Source: Perkinsela sp. pyNocScin1 (taxonomy: Eukaryota > Euglenozoa > Kinetoplastea > Prokinetoplastida > Perkinselidae). Taken from it: DNA of 64,000 nt. Under the pieces are notes generated by a model. The model did not search any database. It was not told the origin of the DNA and saw only the letters and a list, made by a program, of their open reading frames with translations. Below are positions 56,038 through 64,000 of this stretch, in pieces (within the stretch, counting starts at the first letter, position 1; every line of letters begins with the position of its first letter). Both the position numbers and the translations under genes were made by a program. Location: contig CAXHTR010000003.1 of NCBI GenBank assembly GCA_964019655.1, positions 124,001 to 188,000 on the forward strand. Direction: 5' to 3'.

Positions 56038-56425
56038 TGATTGAAATTTTGAAGTCTTAAAAATGGAAGGCATCAAGTTGGTGTTCGCTTGTTACGCTAT
56101 TATTCAAATGCTCCAAAGTAATCAAGTTAAGCAATAAAATCAATGGCCCTGTGAAGCCTTACCATTTTGCGAGGCTACATCTCGCAAATAACCCGCCAAG
56201 GGTCAGAAATCGCACTCGTAAATGTCATTTTTAGTGCAAAACGTACGACAATTCCACTGATATCTCAGCATATCTTACCCTTCGCATCCAGCATCGTAAA
56301 TAATCTGAAAAGCAAAGAAATTACCAGAGAATTTTAAAATTCACTTCTGGCTCGTCACCAAAATATGCAATAGTTAGTGAATAGTTAAGTGAGTCTACGA
56401 TGTCGTAGTGCGTATGTATTTATGT
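56038..56425. other. 388-bp intergenic stretch with a perfect 8-bp hairpin
   Basis: AT-rich sequence between NOP10 and the RGG-rich protein. TTTGCGAG (56166-56173) and CTCGCAAA (56181-56188) form a perfect stem with a 7-nt loop. That could be a 3'-UTR element or part of a small RNA. No protein gene is seen. Confidence 0.45.
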
Positions 56426-57376
56426 CTAGTGTCGCCCTCTGAAGCCCCCGCGATTTCCACCGCGATTGAATGGACGTCCGCCGCGGTTACCTCCATGGCC
56501 ACCCCGGTTGCCGAAGCCCCGGTTTCCAAAGCCACCGCGGCTATTTTGGCTGCCGCGGGCGTTGAGCCCACCGCGGTTGCCGCCAAAGCGGTTACCGCCA
56601 TTAAAGTTGCCACTCTGGAAGCCACCGCGCTTGAAGTTGCCACCGTCACGTTTGTGCTGGTGTTCAAACTTTTGTTTGTTCTCGTAATGATGCTTTTGGA
56701 ACGAGCCGCCGTGCTGTGTTTTCATCTTTTTCTGCGGGGCTTCATCACTTTCCTCGTCGCTTTCGGCGTCGCTGCCGGCGTCACTATCAGCTTCGCTGCT
56801 CTCGATGTCTTCGTCATCCTCCTCATCGCTCTCAGCACCGTCGGACTCAGTTTCCTCGCCCTCTTCTTCAGAAGTCTCTTCTTGATCTTCAGCATCTGAG
56901 TCATCTGAATCACTTGACGATGCTTCTTCAACCTTGCCTTTTGTCTCAACTTTTTGCATTGCTGGCTCTCGCTTCGCCTCCGCAGCTGATTCTTGTTCGT
57001 CGTCTTCTTCCTCTTCAGCACCGAGGTCTTCACTGCCAAGCTCAGCGTCATCATCGAGCTCATCATCTTCATCGTCGAGTTCATAGTATCCCGTAAGGTG
57101 AACCTTGGCGTTGTCGTCGCCTTCAATAGAGAACTCCACCTCACTGTCGGGCATAAAATTCATGTCGAGTGGCATATGATAAACGCCATTCGATGGGGAA
57201 AGTGTACCGATGGTAAATGACTTGCCGTCGATGGTGACTGAGACAACAACCCTCTTGGAACCGGGCGTTGCAAGTGCGGCCTGGCTAATGTGTAGGAAGC
57301 CGATCTCAGGGATGACTTTCTGTGACTTGCCAACGGTAACCTCGAGGCCAAAAAAGCAGTTGAACGACTCTTCCAT
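56426..57376 (-). CDS. Nucleoplasmin-like/acidic/RGG nucleolar protein (Nopp44/46-like)
   Basis: A 316-residue protein with three parts. Residues 1-100 match a nucleoplasmin-like (NPL) domain of FKBP/HD2 type: FFGLEVTVGKSQ, EIGFLHISQAALA, FTIGTLSPSNGVYHMPLD, VHLTGYYEL. Residues 101-215 are a very acidic Asp/Glu/Ser tract, with many casein-kinase-2-like sites. Residues 235-316 are RGG/FGNRGG repeats. T. brucei Nopp44/46 has this acidic-plus-RGG layout and works in 60S biogenesis. A plant HD2 origin is the alternative, but HD2 lacks RGG repeats. Long antisense frames here are artefacts of the biased codons. Confidence 0.8.
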   Translation of the reverse strand: MEESFNCFFGLEVTVGKSQKVIPEIGFLHISQAALATPGSKRVVVSVTIDGKSFTIGTLSPSNGVYHMPLDMNFMPDSEVEFSIEGDDNAKVHLTGYYELDDEDDELDDDAELGSEDLGAEEEEDDEQESAAEAKREPAMQKVETKGKVEEASSSDSDDSDAEDQEETSEEEGEETESDGAESDEEDDEDIESSEADSDAGSDAESDEESDEAPQKKMKTQHGGSFQKHHYENKQKFEHQHKRDGGNFKRGGFQSGNFNGGNRFGGNRGGLNARGSQNSRGGFGNRGFGNRGGHGGNRGGRPFNRGGNRGGFRGRH

Positions 57377-57462
57377 TGAATGAAAAAAAGTATCTGAGGA
57401 TAAAGATTATTGATCGTTTAAGAGTTTACTTCGCTCCAATGGGTATTCTATTGGTATATATT

Positions 57463-59283
57463 TCAGCAATCAAGCCTTTTTTCATCAGCGATCAGGTCGC
57501 GATACCTGGGTACATACATGCGCTCTTCGACGTACGCAAGAGAAAACTTGCCCTGCTCTTCTTGGGGTAATTGCGATAAGCCTGTCGCCCGAATCTCATC
57601 CATAGCTGCTGCAGCGATGTTTGCGGAGATCTTCCTGACTTCTGAGAGCCCCGGGAAGAGGCAGCGGCTTTCTACAAGATGCGTCTCCGGAATAGAATAC
57701 GCGAGGACACGAGACGCGACTGCAAACATCTTGTGAGGGATGGACCTGCAACGGCTAAGCACCGCAGCGAGTCCAACACCAGGAAAAATATACATATTGT
57801 TTGTTTGACTCGCAGTGAATTTCTTGCTGTTGAAGTCGACAGGAGCGAATGGGCTCCCTGAGCCAAAGAGGCACTTACCGTTGGACCATTTGAGGGCATC
57901 GGCGAAGGTACACTCGGCCTTATTCGTGGGGTTGCTTAGCGGAAAGATAATAGGGTCTTCATTGATGGAGCTCATTTCTCGCACGACTTCCTCGGAGAAT
58001 GTACCAGGGGCTCCAGTGAGCCCGATGATGCCACATGGGCGAACTTTTCGGATGACGTCAATGAGCTTATCATCTTTTGTCACCCCCATCGAGCGCTTTT
58101 CGTCTGAAAAGTTCTTCGCCACAAACTTTAAGGGCTTTTTATCGCCAACGGCTCGCTCGATCGGGAGAACTCCCTTTGTATCCATCACAAATATATTGTC
58201 TGCTGCCTCTTCCTCTGTCATGCCGCAATGCTCGATGATCATCGTAAGCAGAGCAAGGCAAACACCGTACCCAGCACTTCCACCGCCAACCACCACGAAC
58301 TTTCCCTTCTTCATTGTGCTTGAAATGTCATCCTTTGTCTTAAGCGAGATGATGCGGAGGGCATTAAGGATACCAGCGGCAACGACAGAGCCAGTCCCTT
58401 GGATATCATCGTTAAAGCAGCAGACTTTATCCATGTACGCTTCGAGTAATATCCATGCCTGGGAGCTGCTGAAATCCTCAAACTGGATCAAGCAATTTGG
58501 CCACCGGGAATGAATAGCGTGGATGAGCTCATTGACAAGCTCGTAGTATTCCTTACCACCAAGACGCTTCTCCTTCCAGCCGAGATAGGTCTCGCTGCTT
58601 CGTAGCTGCTCGTTATTTGTGCCGGCATCGAGGGAGATGGGAAGTGTTCGGTCCGGTCGGATGCCAGCAAGCGCAGTATAGAGTGCAAGCTTGCCTACGG
58701 AGATGGGCATGCCATGTGCACCAAGGTCACCAAGTCCAAGAATGCGACCGCCATCAGTTACCACAACCACATCCACATCGTATTTCCACTGTGAAAGGAC
58801 TTTATCAAAAATACCTTTGAAGATTGGGTTAAGATAGACGCCACGAAGCGGCTCACTCATTGTACCATACTGCAGACATGCGTCACCGACGGATGGTGTA
58901 TAGATTGAAGGTGCCACATCCGTAAAGTACCGCTCAAGCCACGCATAGAAGAGCGTGATGTTTGTCCGTGCAATACTCATTGCAAAGCGGTAACGTGTGA
59001 TGCCCGGTTCTAGTGAAACATAAATACCATGTACGCGCTTGATCTGAAGGTCTAGGGTCACGACTTCCGACGGTAAGAGGCCCCAGAGTCCAAGAGCAGT
59101 GCGCTCGCCTCCACATAAAGCATCGCCTTTGCTCAGAAAAGGGTCATTGAGAATATCGAGACCACGCTTTTTCGTCTTTACAGAGATGCGCTGCGATTCG
59201 AATGCAGAGATTGGCTCGGCACTCTCGGTGAGGGAAAATTCATTCGCACTTGCTATTTGGAGAGCGAGCTCAAGATCTGCCAT
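57463..59283 (-). CDS. NAD(P)-dependent malic enzyme
   Basis: A 606-residue malic enzyme, which makes pyruvate and NAD(P)H from malate. The malic motif VVTDGGRILGLGDLGAHGMPI is present, with SLDAGTNNEQL, FEDFSSSQAW, CFNDDIQGTGSVVAAGIL, and the dinucleotide fold VVVGGGSAGYGVCLAL. GLTGAPGTFSEEVV and IIFPLSNPTNKAECT are typical of the family. The start MADLELALQI (59283) is the first ATG; the frame is open upstream. Whether it is the cytosolic or mitochondrial form, and its cofactor preference, are not clear. Confidence 0.95.
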   Translation of the reverse strand: MADLELALQIASANEFSLTESAEPISAFESQRISVKTKKRGLDILNDPFLSKGDALCGGERTALGLWGLLPSEVVTLDLQIKRVHGIYVSLEPGITRYRFAMSIARTNITLFYAWLERYFTDVAPSIYTPSVGDACLQYGTMSEPLRGVYLNPIFKGIFDKVLSQWKYDVDVVVVTDGGRILGLGDLGAHGMPISVGKLALYTALAGIRPDRTLPISLDAGTNNEQLRSSETYLGWKEKRLGGKEYYELVNELIHAIHSRWPNCLIQFEDFSSSQAWILLEAYMDKVCCFNDDIQGTGSVVAAGILNALRIISLKTKDDISSTMKKGKFVVVGGGSAGYGVCLALLTMIIEHCGMTEEEAADNIFVMDTKGVLPIERAVGDKKPLKFVAKNFSDEKRSMGVTKDDKLIDVIRKVRPCGIIGLTGAPGTFSEEVVREMSSINEDPIIFPLSNPTNKAECTFADALKWSNGKCLFGSGSPFAPVDFNSKKFTASQTNNMYIFPGVGLAAVLSRCRSIPHKMFAVASRVLAYSIPETHLVESRCLFPGLSEVRKISANIAAAAMDEIRATGLSQLPQEEQGKFSLAYVEERMYVPRYRDLIADEKRLDC

Positions 59284-59749
59284 AGTAAGATAGAGCCGAT
59301 AAAGCACGGTTTTGTGAAGGTTCACAAAGCGATGGACAAGGAGAGAAATGTGTCTTCTCAAATTACAAAAAAAAAATCACGATAGCTATTGACTTTACTC
59401 TTTCCGTCAAGCACGATGAGCCACGAACATCATAACACTCACGTGAAGATTATAAAAATTCTTCAAAAGGAGCTCTCTCTTGAAACTCTCTCGTAGAGGT
59501 TCCTAAATATCATATATATCTCCTTTTTCGCAAAAGGAAAATGGCTATCTAGTCTCAAGGGTAACTGCTGGCCTCTTGAGACTTTCTCAGGTGACCTCAG
59601 TAATAAGATTGTCTCCACACTTGTCTCTTCTTCGAGATGAGACCGATGTTATGGTAGGAATTTGCGCTCAAAGCGGTCAAGAGACACTTATCTATTCTTC
59701 AGCTGACCGTGGCCTCCTTACTTCGGAAACAATGATCAAATCCATCCCA
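59284..59749. other. 466-bp intergenic stretch with a perfect inverted repeat
   Basis: A gap between malic enzyme and a small CxxC protein on the same strand, longer than usual. GTCTCAAG (59552-59559) and CTTGAGAC (59575-59582) form a perfect 8-bp stem with a 15-nt loop. The plus-strand frame crossing it starts with TTG. No gene or RNA recognised. Confidence 0.4.
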
Positions 59750-60172
59750 TTACATCGGTCTATGCCTGTGTCTCGAATAGTACCTCTCACGAATTTCAGC
59801 GTCCGGCATCATTCCATGCGAAGTTCGGAATATGTCCCTCTCTGTTTTTTCTATTACTAACTGCTTTTTTTTGTCTGCTATCTGGGAAAATCCAGCTGCG
59901 TATCGCAGTTGCGGAAAGCGAAAGTATGTATTTTCAATTGACGCTTTGCGCATAACAGCGCAGCTATCGCACAAATCTGCGTTGATGGTAAAGTTTTTCT
60001 TACTTGCGTACCTTCGCATGCACAGAATGCATGATTTAACACAGAATTTGCACAGCGCTTGGTTTGCTCCTGTTCCGGACCTTGATTTCAGTAGATCGCT
60101 TATTGTTCGGAGGTTTTTACAGGACATGCATTTCGAGTGAAACACACTGAGCTGCCTGAGGCAGATTTTCAT
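59750..60172 (-). CDS. Multi-CxxC zinc-binding small protein, 140 aa
   Basis: A 140-residue protein with a dense set of cysteine pairs: CMSC, CKFC, CILC and CDSC at about residues 15-75, likely binding two zinc ions. The rest is basic (RYYSRHRHRPM at the end). I recognise no family, but the pattern suggests a treble-clef or zinc-ribbon nucleic-acid or ribosome-associated protein. ATG at 60170-60172. It lies 117 bp after eS10 in the same direction. Confidence 0.6.
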   Translation of the reverse strand: MKICLRQLSVFHSKCMSCKNLRTISDLLKSRSGTGANQALCKFCVKSCILCMRRYASKKNFTINADLCDSCAVMRKASIENTYFRFPQLRYAAGFSQIADKKKQLVIEKTERDIFRTSHGMMPDAEIRERYYSRHRHRPM

Positions 60173-60289
60173 TCTTTTTTAAACAAACAAATCTGCATAA
60201 TCAATGAAAGATAGTCTCAGATCAATGAGCAGACCACATCGATCAATCTATGAATATTCTTCATTTGTCAGTATGGCCTTGCATTTCGT

Positions 60290-60649
60290 TTACGCACGCC
60301 CGGCACCACGGCCGCGCACACGGTTGACGTCGGGGCGTCCTGCACGTCCTACCGTCTCAGTGGCATCACGGGCACCACCTTTCATTGTGTTAGGGACAAT
60401 GCTAGGCTTAATGTAAAGAAGACCGCGGATATACTCGATGCCTGCGTCAGTCAGCGTCCAATAATAGTGACTCCAGACGAAAACTTCATCAACGTACTTT
60501 TTTGCCTTGAAAGAGCGCATGAGACTCATGACCTCGAGGTTGGAAACATCGAGCTTGAGATGCTTGCCGAACTCCTTCTTGCAAACCATAACACCTTCGG
60601 TGAAGAGCTCCATGAGAATCTCGTCTCTGTTTTTACGAGTGATGAACAT
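60290..60649 (-). CDS. RPS10: Ribosomal protein eS10
   Basis: A 119-residue small-subunit protein. FITRKNRDEILMELFTEGVMVCKKEF, then LEVMSLMRSFKAKKYVDEVF, SHYYWTLTDAGIEYIRGLL and IKPSIVPNT match the winged-helix eS10 core. The C-terminus is short and Gly/Arg-rich (VRGRGAGRA). The start at 60647-60649 (MFITRKNRD) gives the family N-terminus; the frame extends upstream without an ATG. GC is raised relative to neighbours, as expected for a highly expressed gene. Confidence 0.94.
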   Translation of the reverse strand: MFITRKNRDEILMELFTEGVMVCKKEFGKHLKLDVSNLEVMSLMRSFKAKKYVDEVFVWSHYYWTLTDAGIEYIRGLLYIKPSIVPNTMKGGARDATETVGRAGRPDVNRVRGRGAGRA

Positions 60650-60722
60650 GATCAAGGCTTATAGATACAGACGGTGTTAAGTTTTGATGTGAATGGCTAT
60701 ATAGATGTACAAATATGAGAAT

Positions 60723-62684
60723 CTACTCAACAGTTACACTTTTTGCCAAATTCCGCGGCATATCAATTGAATTACCCCGATAGAGCGCAATGTAGTACGA
60801 TAGAAGCTGAAATGGAATAATGAGCGAAATACTTTCGAAAAAATAATTTACATCTGGAATGACAATGCGCTCATCGACATTCGGAATATGTTCTACAGAT
60901 TCGGGGTGAACGGCAATGATCTTCCCCCCTCGCGCCTGAATTTGTCTGATTGCACTGGTAACTTTGGCAGAGTTTTCATCAGAACCGATGATACAGAAAA
61001 CAATGGTTCCAGCCTGGACGAGTGCGAGTGGGCCATGCTTAAGGTCTGCGGCGTGAAATGCTTCTGCATGTACATAAGCAATTTCTTTCATTTTTAAGCA
61101 TGCTTCTCGAGCGGTGGCATAGTGCACACCTCTACCAATGATAAAAATATTTTTTTCATGCATCGTTCTCTTCGCAAGTTCTTGAATAGTTAGTTGCGTA
61201 CTTTGAATAGTTTCATTGCATGCATTCTCCAGTTTGAAAAGACCGACGCACATGTCAGGTATAATCTTGGCATTCTGCTTTGATATCAAAATCATTCCCA
61301 AAAGTGTAAGCATCGTAATTTGTGCAGTGTATGACTTCGTGCTGGCAACACTTATTTCCGGCCCCGCATTCACATGCAGCGAACACATCGTTTTTCTCCC
61401 AATCGTTGATTTATTGACATTTATAATCCCTATGAGATTGTTAGTCTTCGCTCTACAGATCTCGACGGTGGTTAGCACGTCAGCAGTCTCCCCTGACTGA
61501 CTGACAAAGAAAACAACATCATCATGGTTGATAAGTGGCCGGGCATCAGCAAACTCTCCAGCGGCGAAGACTGCTGTTATTTTTTGCGTAAGAAATTCAA
61601 ATATCGCAGCAATGGCCAGGCATGCATTATGGCTGCTGCCGCATGCAATAAATATGAATCGATTCGCAGTTTTCATTCTAAGAACGTGTGAGCCAGTGCC
61701 ATTCAGCTTTACGAGTCCGCGCTTTCGGCACAGCCATTTATTGATTACGCTGCGGATAGACTCGCCCTGTTCATGAACTTCCTTCAGCATATGATGCGAA
61801 AATTTGCCTTTGGTCAGCAAAGCTTGATCATAGTCAAGAAGATGTGAGGGGCGAGACACTGTTATAAGATTTTTTTGTGAATCGGGGGCAAATACAGTGA
61901 TACTTTTCTGCGTTATGTGCAAAATATCGTTATCTTCTAAATAATACACACGCTTTGAATGTGTCAATATACCAGCAGTATCACTTGAGACACTGATGCT
62001 GTACGGGGCGCTCAGTGGGGCTTCTGGGTTCAAAAAATTTGAACTGTCATCGTGGGTCAGAAAACCGTCTCCAGTATACCTTTTGGCACCGAATACAAGT
62101 GATAAGCCTCTTGTTGCTGCAATAAGCTCACCAGGATACCACCTGTTACTCTTAATAACAAAACTCGATGACCCTTCGATCTGTGACATAATACGTTTAG
62201 CCAGCTCAGGGAATGATATCTCTTTATTTTTCCCGTGAACTCGTTGCATGAGTACTGCAATTACCTCAGTGTCGGTTTCCGTGGCAAAAGTGAAGCCATC
62301 CTCGGCAATCTCTCTTCGAAGCGATTCAAAATTGCTTACAATACCGTTATGGACTATAGCGAACTCGTTCATTGGGTCAGAAGATATGGGATGCGCGTTG
62401 CCTTCTGTAAGTCGACCGTGTGTTGCCCATCGCGTATGCGCAATAGCTGTTGTGCTGTGCAGTTGCGCGCATAAAATATTAGCCAAGCGAGCAGATAAGC
62501 AAGCGACATTTCCAGCACTTTTGATTATCTGCGGAAGTGTGTCCATACTTTTTGTGTCAAAGCAAACACCAGCAGAATCACATCCTCGATACTCGAGACG
62601 TTCTAGGCCCTTGCACAAGGTGTCAAGGAGCTCTCGAACTGAAATATCACGTCTGTAGCTTGCGTAAGCAAATATCCCACACAT
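60723..62684 (-). CDS. GFPT1: Glutamine-fructose-6-phosphate aminotransferase (GFAT)
   Basis: A 653-residue enzyme making glucosamine-6-phosphate, the first step to UDP-GlcNAc for glycoprotein and GPI anchors. MCGIFAYASY exposes the Cys nucleophile after Met removal. The glutaminase domain has HTRWATHG and NGIVSNFESLR. Two SIS sugar-isomerase domains follow (FIACGSSHNACLA, FVSQSGETADVL, and FIIGRGVHYATA). The C-terminal end PRNLAKSVTVE is typical. Length is close to 680. The start ATG at 62682-62684 is unambiguous. Confidence 0.96.
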   Translation of the reverse strand: MCGIFAYASYRRDISVRELLDTLCKGLERLEYRGCDSAGVCFDTKSMDTLPQIIKSAGNVACLSARLANILCAQLHSTTAIAHTRWATHGRLTEGNAHPISSDPMNEFAIVHNGIVSNFESLRREIAEDGFTFATETDTEVIAVLMQRVHGKNKEISFPELAKRIMSQIEGSSSFVIKSNRWYPGELIAATRGLSLVFGAKRYTGDGFLTHDDSSNFLNPEAPLSAPYSISVSSDTAGILTHSKRVYYLEDNDILHITQKSITVFAPDSQKNLITVSRPSHLLDYDQALLTKGKFSHHMLKEVHEQGESIRSVINKWLCRKRGLVKLNGTGSHVLRMKTANRFIFIACGSSHNACLAIAAIFEFLTQKITAVFAAGEFADARPLINHDDVVFFVSQSGETADVLTTVEICRAKTNNLIGIINVNKSTIGRKTMCSLHVNAGPEISVASTKSYTAQITMLTLLGMILISKQNAKIIPDMCVGLFKLENACNETIQSTQLTIQELAKRTMHEKNIFIIGRGVHYATAREACLKMKEIAYVHAEAFHAADLKHGPLALVQAGTIVFCIIGSDENSAKVTSAIRQIQARGGKIIAVHPESVEHIPNVDERIVIPDVNYFFESISLIIPFQLLSYYIALYRGNSIDMPRNLAKSVTVE

Positions 62685-62817
62685 AAGAATGAAGAACTAA
62701 GTATACAGTTTGCATTCACGGGGTGCATTAAAGACAATTCACTCGAATTTACTCTGCATATATACTCGGTAAGCTTTGTATCAAGTATGCTACGATATTC
62801 TGCTGTAAGCCGCTCTC

Positions 62818-64000
62818 TCATTTTTCTAGCAAAGGAATACTCAATAACTCTTGGAATCGACTCAGGCGTTTTTCTACCGACGTTGTCGGTATGAATTTAG
62901 ATCTATGCACTTCGTTCATCATGGTCTCTATGAAACCTTGGCAAAGTGGACACGTCTCATAAATCTTCCAAGATTCGATGATATGCCCACAAGAAAGCGC
63001 TTTTACAGCCGGAGCAAGTTGTTGCACGGACTGAGGCACATTTTTCTGATCATTTTCCACATAAACACTTTGTGATACCCGGCAGTTCTGGAAACTTTCT
63101 TCAAATCGACTGAGCAGTGGAGTGAGCTTCGCTTGCTCCGAATCAAACTCTTTGAAAAGCTGTTCGGCGTTGCTAGCTTTCCACTCGGACATGCTTGAAT
63201 ACATACCTGTACACAGAGGCAGGGGAGATCTTTCGCAAATCGCAAACCCCGGAATCTTTTTTAAAGCTTTTAGTATGCACGCAGTGATAAACTGTGGCAA
63301 TATTGCTCGTATGGCCATCTGCTTGGGTTTGAAAGACGGGACTAAAGGTTTCCAATGCATAAGCATGTTTAGATTGCTGGCATCAAGACATTGTTGCGCC
63401 CGCTTTAGAAGGGCTGTATGATGTTCTATGGATTCAAGTGTATCATTTCGCAGAATGCCGGGTATATCTTCTTCATCGTGAAACTCTTCAGAAAGAATCT
63501 CGGCGAAGTGCACTAATTTTTCTATGTCGTCTACTGTATTGTTGGCATGTGAGCAAAAAGTATCCATCATAAAAAGAATGCCGCAGATAATTTGCACATC
63601 GCTACATGAAGTGCACTTCATCCGACCCAGTTGCAGTGATTGTTCACAACCAGTGCTATTTTTTCGTACTTCTTCCCGTAAGAGTTGAAAAGAACCTATC
63701 AGATCATTTCTCTGCAGCAATATTGTACGGAACGCGTAGGCTTGTGCAGATGTACAATTGGAAAACATACTTATAGCGAATTCACGTGGGATAATGCGAT
63801 ACTTGGCTACTACATGTACAAAAGTCCACATTGATTCTCTTGTCTGCACGTTCATGAGTAAGAGTTCTGCGAGCGAAAATATGCGCATGCTTTCACAAAG
63901 ATCGGAATTTTCATGCTCGAAAAATAGGTTTTTGCCGAAGCGTGATAACGCCATGGCATCCTTCATTGGTTGCACTTTTTGTATAAAGCCTTCGCAGTAC
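62818..64000 (-). CDS. Protein with C-terminal half-RING, 5' end beyond the window
   Basis: The minus-strand frame stays open to the window edge, so this is the C-terminal part (at least 390 residues) of a larger protein; ATGs at 63966 and 63954 are possible but not required. Most is helical (SMRIFSLAELLLMNVQ, EFAISMFSNCTSAQAYAFRTIL). Near the C-terminus ALSCGHIIESWKIYETCPLCQG resembles the second half of a RING-type finger (C-x-H ... C-x2-C) without the usual first cysteine pair. VPS-type or RMND5/GID ubiquitin-ligase proteins show similar ends, but I cannot assign it. It lies 134 bp upstream of GFAT. Confidence 0.55.
   Translation of the reverse strand, partial: YCEGFIQKVQPMKDAMALSRFGKNLFFEHENSDLCESMRIFSLAELLLMNVQTRESMWTFVHVVAKYRIIPREFAISMFSNCTSAQAYAFRTILLQRNDLIGSFQLLREEVRKNSTGCEQSLQLGRMKCTSCSDVQIICGILFMMDTFCSHANNTVDDIEKLVHFAEILSEEFHDEEDIPGILRNDTLESIEHHTALLKRAQQCLDASNLNMLMHWKPLVPSFKPKQMAIRAILPQFITACILKALKKIPGFAICERSPLPLCTGMYSSMSEWKASNAEQLFKEFDSEQAKLTPLLSRFEESFQNCRVSQSVYVENDQKNVPQSVQQLAPAVKALSCGHIIESWKIYETCPLCQGFIETMMNEVHRSKFIPTTSVEKRLSRFQELLSIPLLEK

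Noticed and set aside
56408-56899. Plus-strand frames rich in Ala/Val or Pro/Arg antisense to the RGG/acidic gene
   Set aside because: They are low-complexity mirrors of RGG and Asp/Glu codons.

Overview
The window looks like nuclear DNA of a very compact, intron-poor protist, most likely a kinetoplastid or close euglenozoan relative. A Perkinsela-like small genome would fit, but the species cannot be fixed from the sequence alone. What is seen: about 50 protein genes in 64 kb, usually 60-150 bp apart, almost all uninterrupted and typically eukaryotic (EF-1alpha, CCT1, eIF3, RPB5, HOPS, AP-4), arranged in long same-strand blocks. What points to kinetoplastids: these directional gene clusters, pyrimidine-rich tracts before many start codons (as expected for trans-splice acceptors), an Fe-type superoxide dismutase, PPR proteins likely for a mitochondrion, a nucleoplasmin-fold/acidic/RGG protein resembling Nopp44/46, and a TDY MAP kinase resembling kinetoplastid MPK4-type kinases. 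These family comparisons were made from memory, without searches.

Layout. (1) Plus-strand cluster 1-24223: EF-1alpha end, a pseudophosphatase, NSUN5-like methyltransferase, SCO1, alpha-SNAP, VPS16, CCT-alpha, UBA4/MOCS3, GlnRS, p24, proteasome alpha5, MAP kinase, NOG1, bromodomain protein, eIF3i, DASH-like cryptochrome, PPR-PIN protein. (2) Convergent region 24224-25459 with a 491-bp element bounded by inverted repeats. (3) A minus-strand 1122-aa orphan, 25460-28828. (4) Divergent region 28829-29845, then a two-gene plus cluster (NIP7, MaoC dehydratase). (5) Convergent region 30928-31801. (6) Minus cluster to 44774: eIF1A-like, RPB5, DIM1, EXO1-like nuclease, NTH1, AP-4 epsilon, ESF2, probable bL19m, APE1, a candidate split small gene, XRCC3-like, UPF0301 protein, Fe-SOD. 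(7) Divergent region 44775-45822. (8) Plus cluster: PPR protein, AAA-like protein, VPS33. (9) Convergent region 50959-51834. (10) Minus cluster to the window end: CCA enzyme, eIF3e, NOP10, Nopp44/46-like, malic enzyme, eS10, GFAT and others.

Functional themes. Ribosome biogenesis and translation dominate (NOG1, NIP7, DIM1, ESF2, NOP10, NSUN5, eIF3e, eIF3i, eIF1A-like, eS10, GlnRS, CCA enzyme). Membrane traffic is represented by VPS16 and VPS33 (direct partners in HOPS/CORVET), alpha-SNAP, p24 and AP-4. One minus cluster holds four DNA-repair enzymes. Several proteins keep their fold but have lost key residues: the HAD phosphatase, the cryptochrome electron-transfer chain, the MAP kinase catalytic-loop lysine and the alpha-SNAP C-terminal leucine. 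The most unusual items are the inverted-repeat element, a candidate gene with a 30-nt intron, and the PPR-PIN fusion.

No rRNA, tRNA or CRISPR array was recognised.
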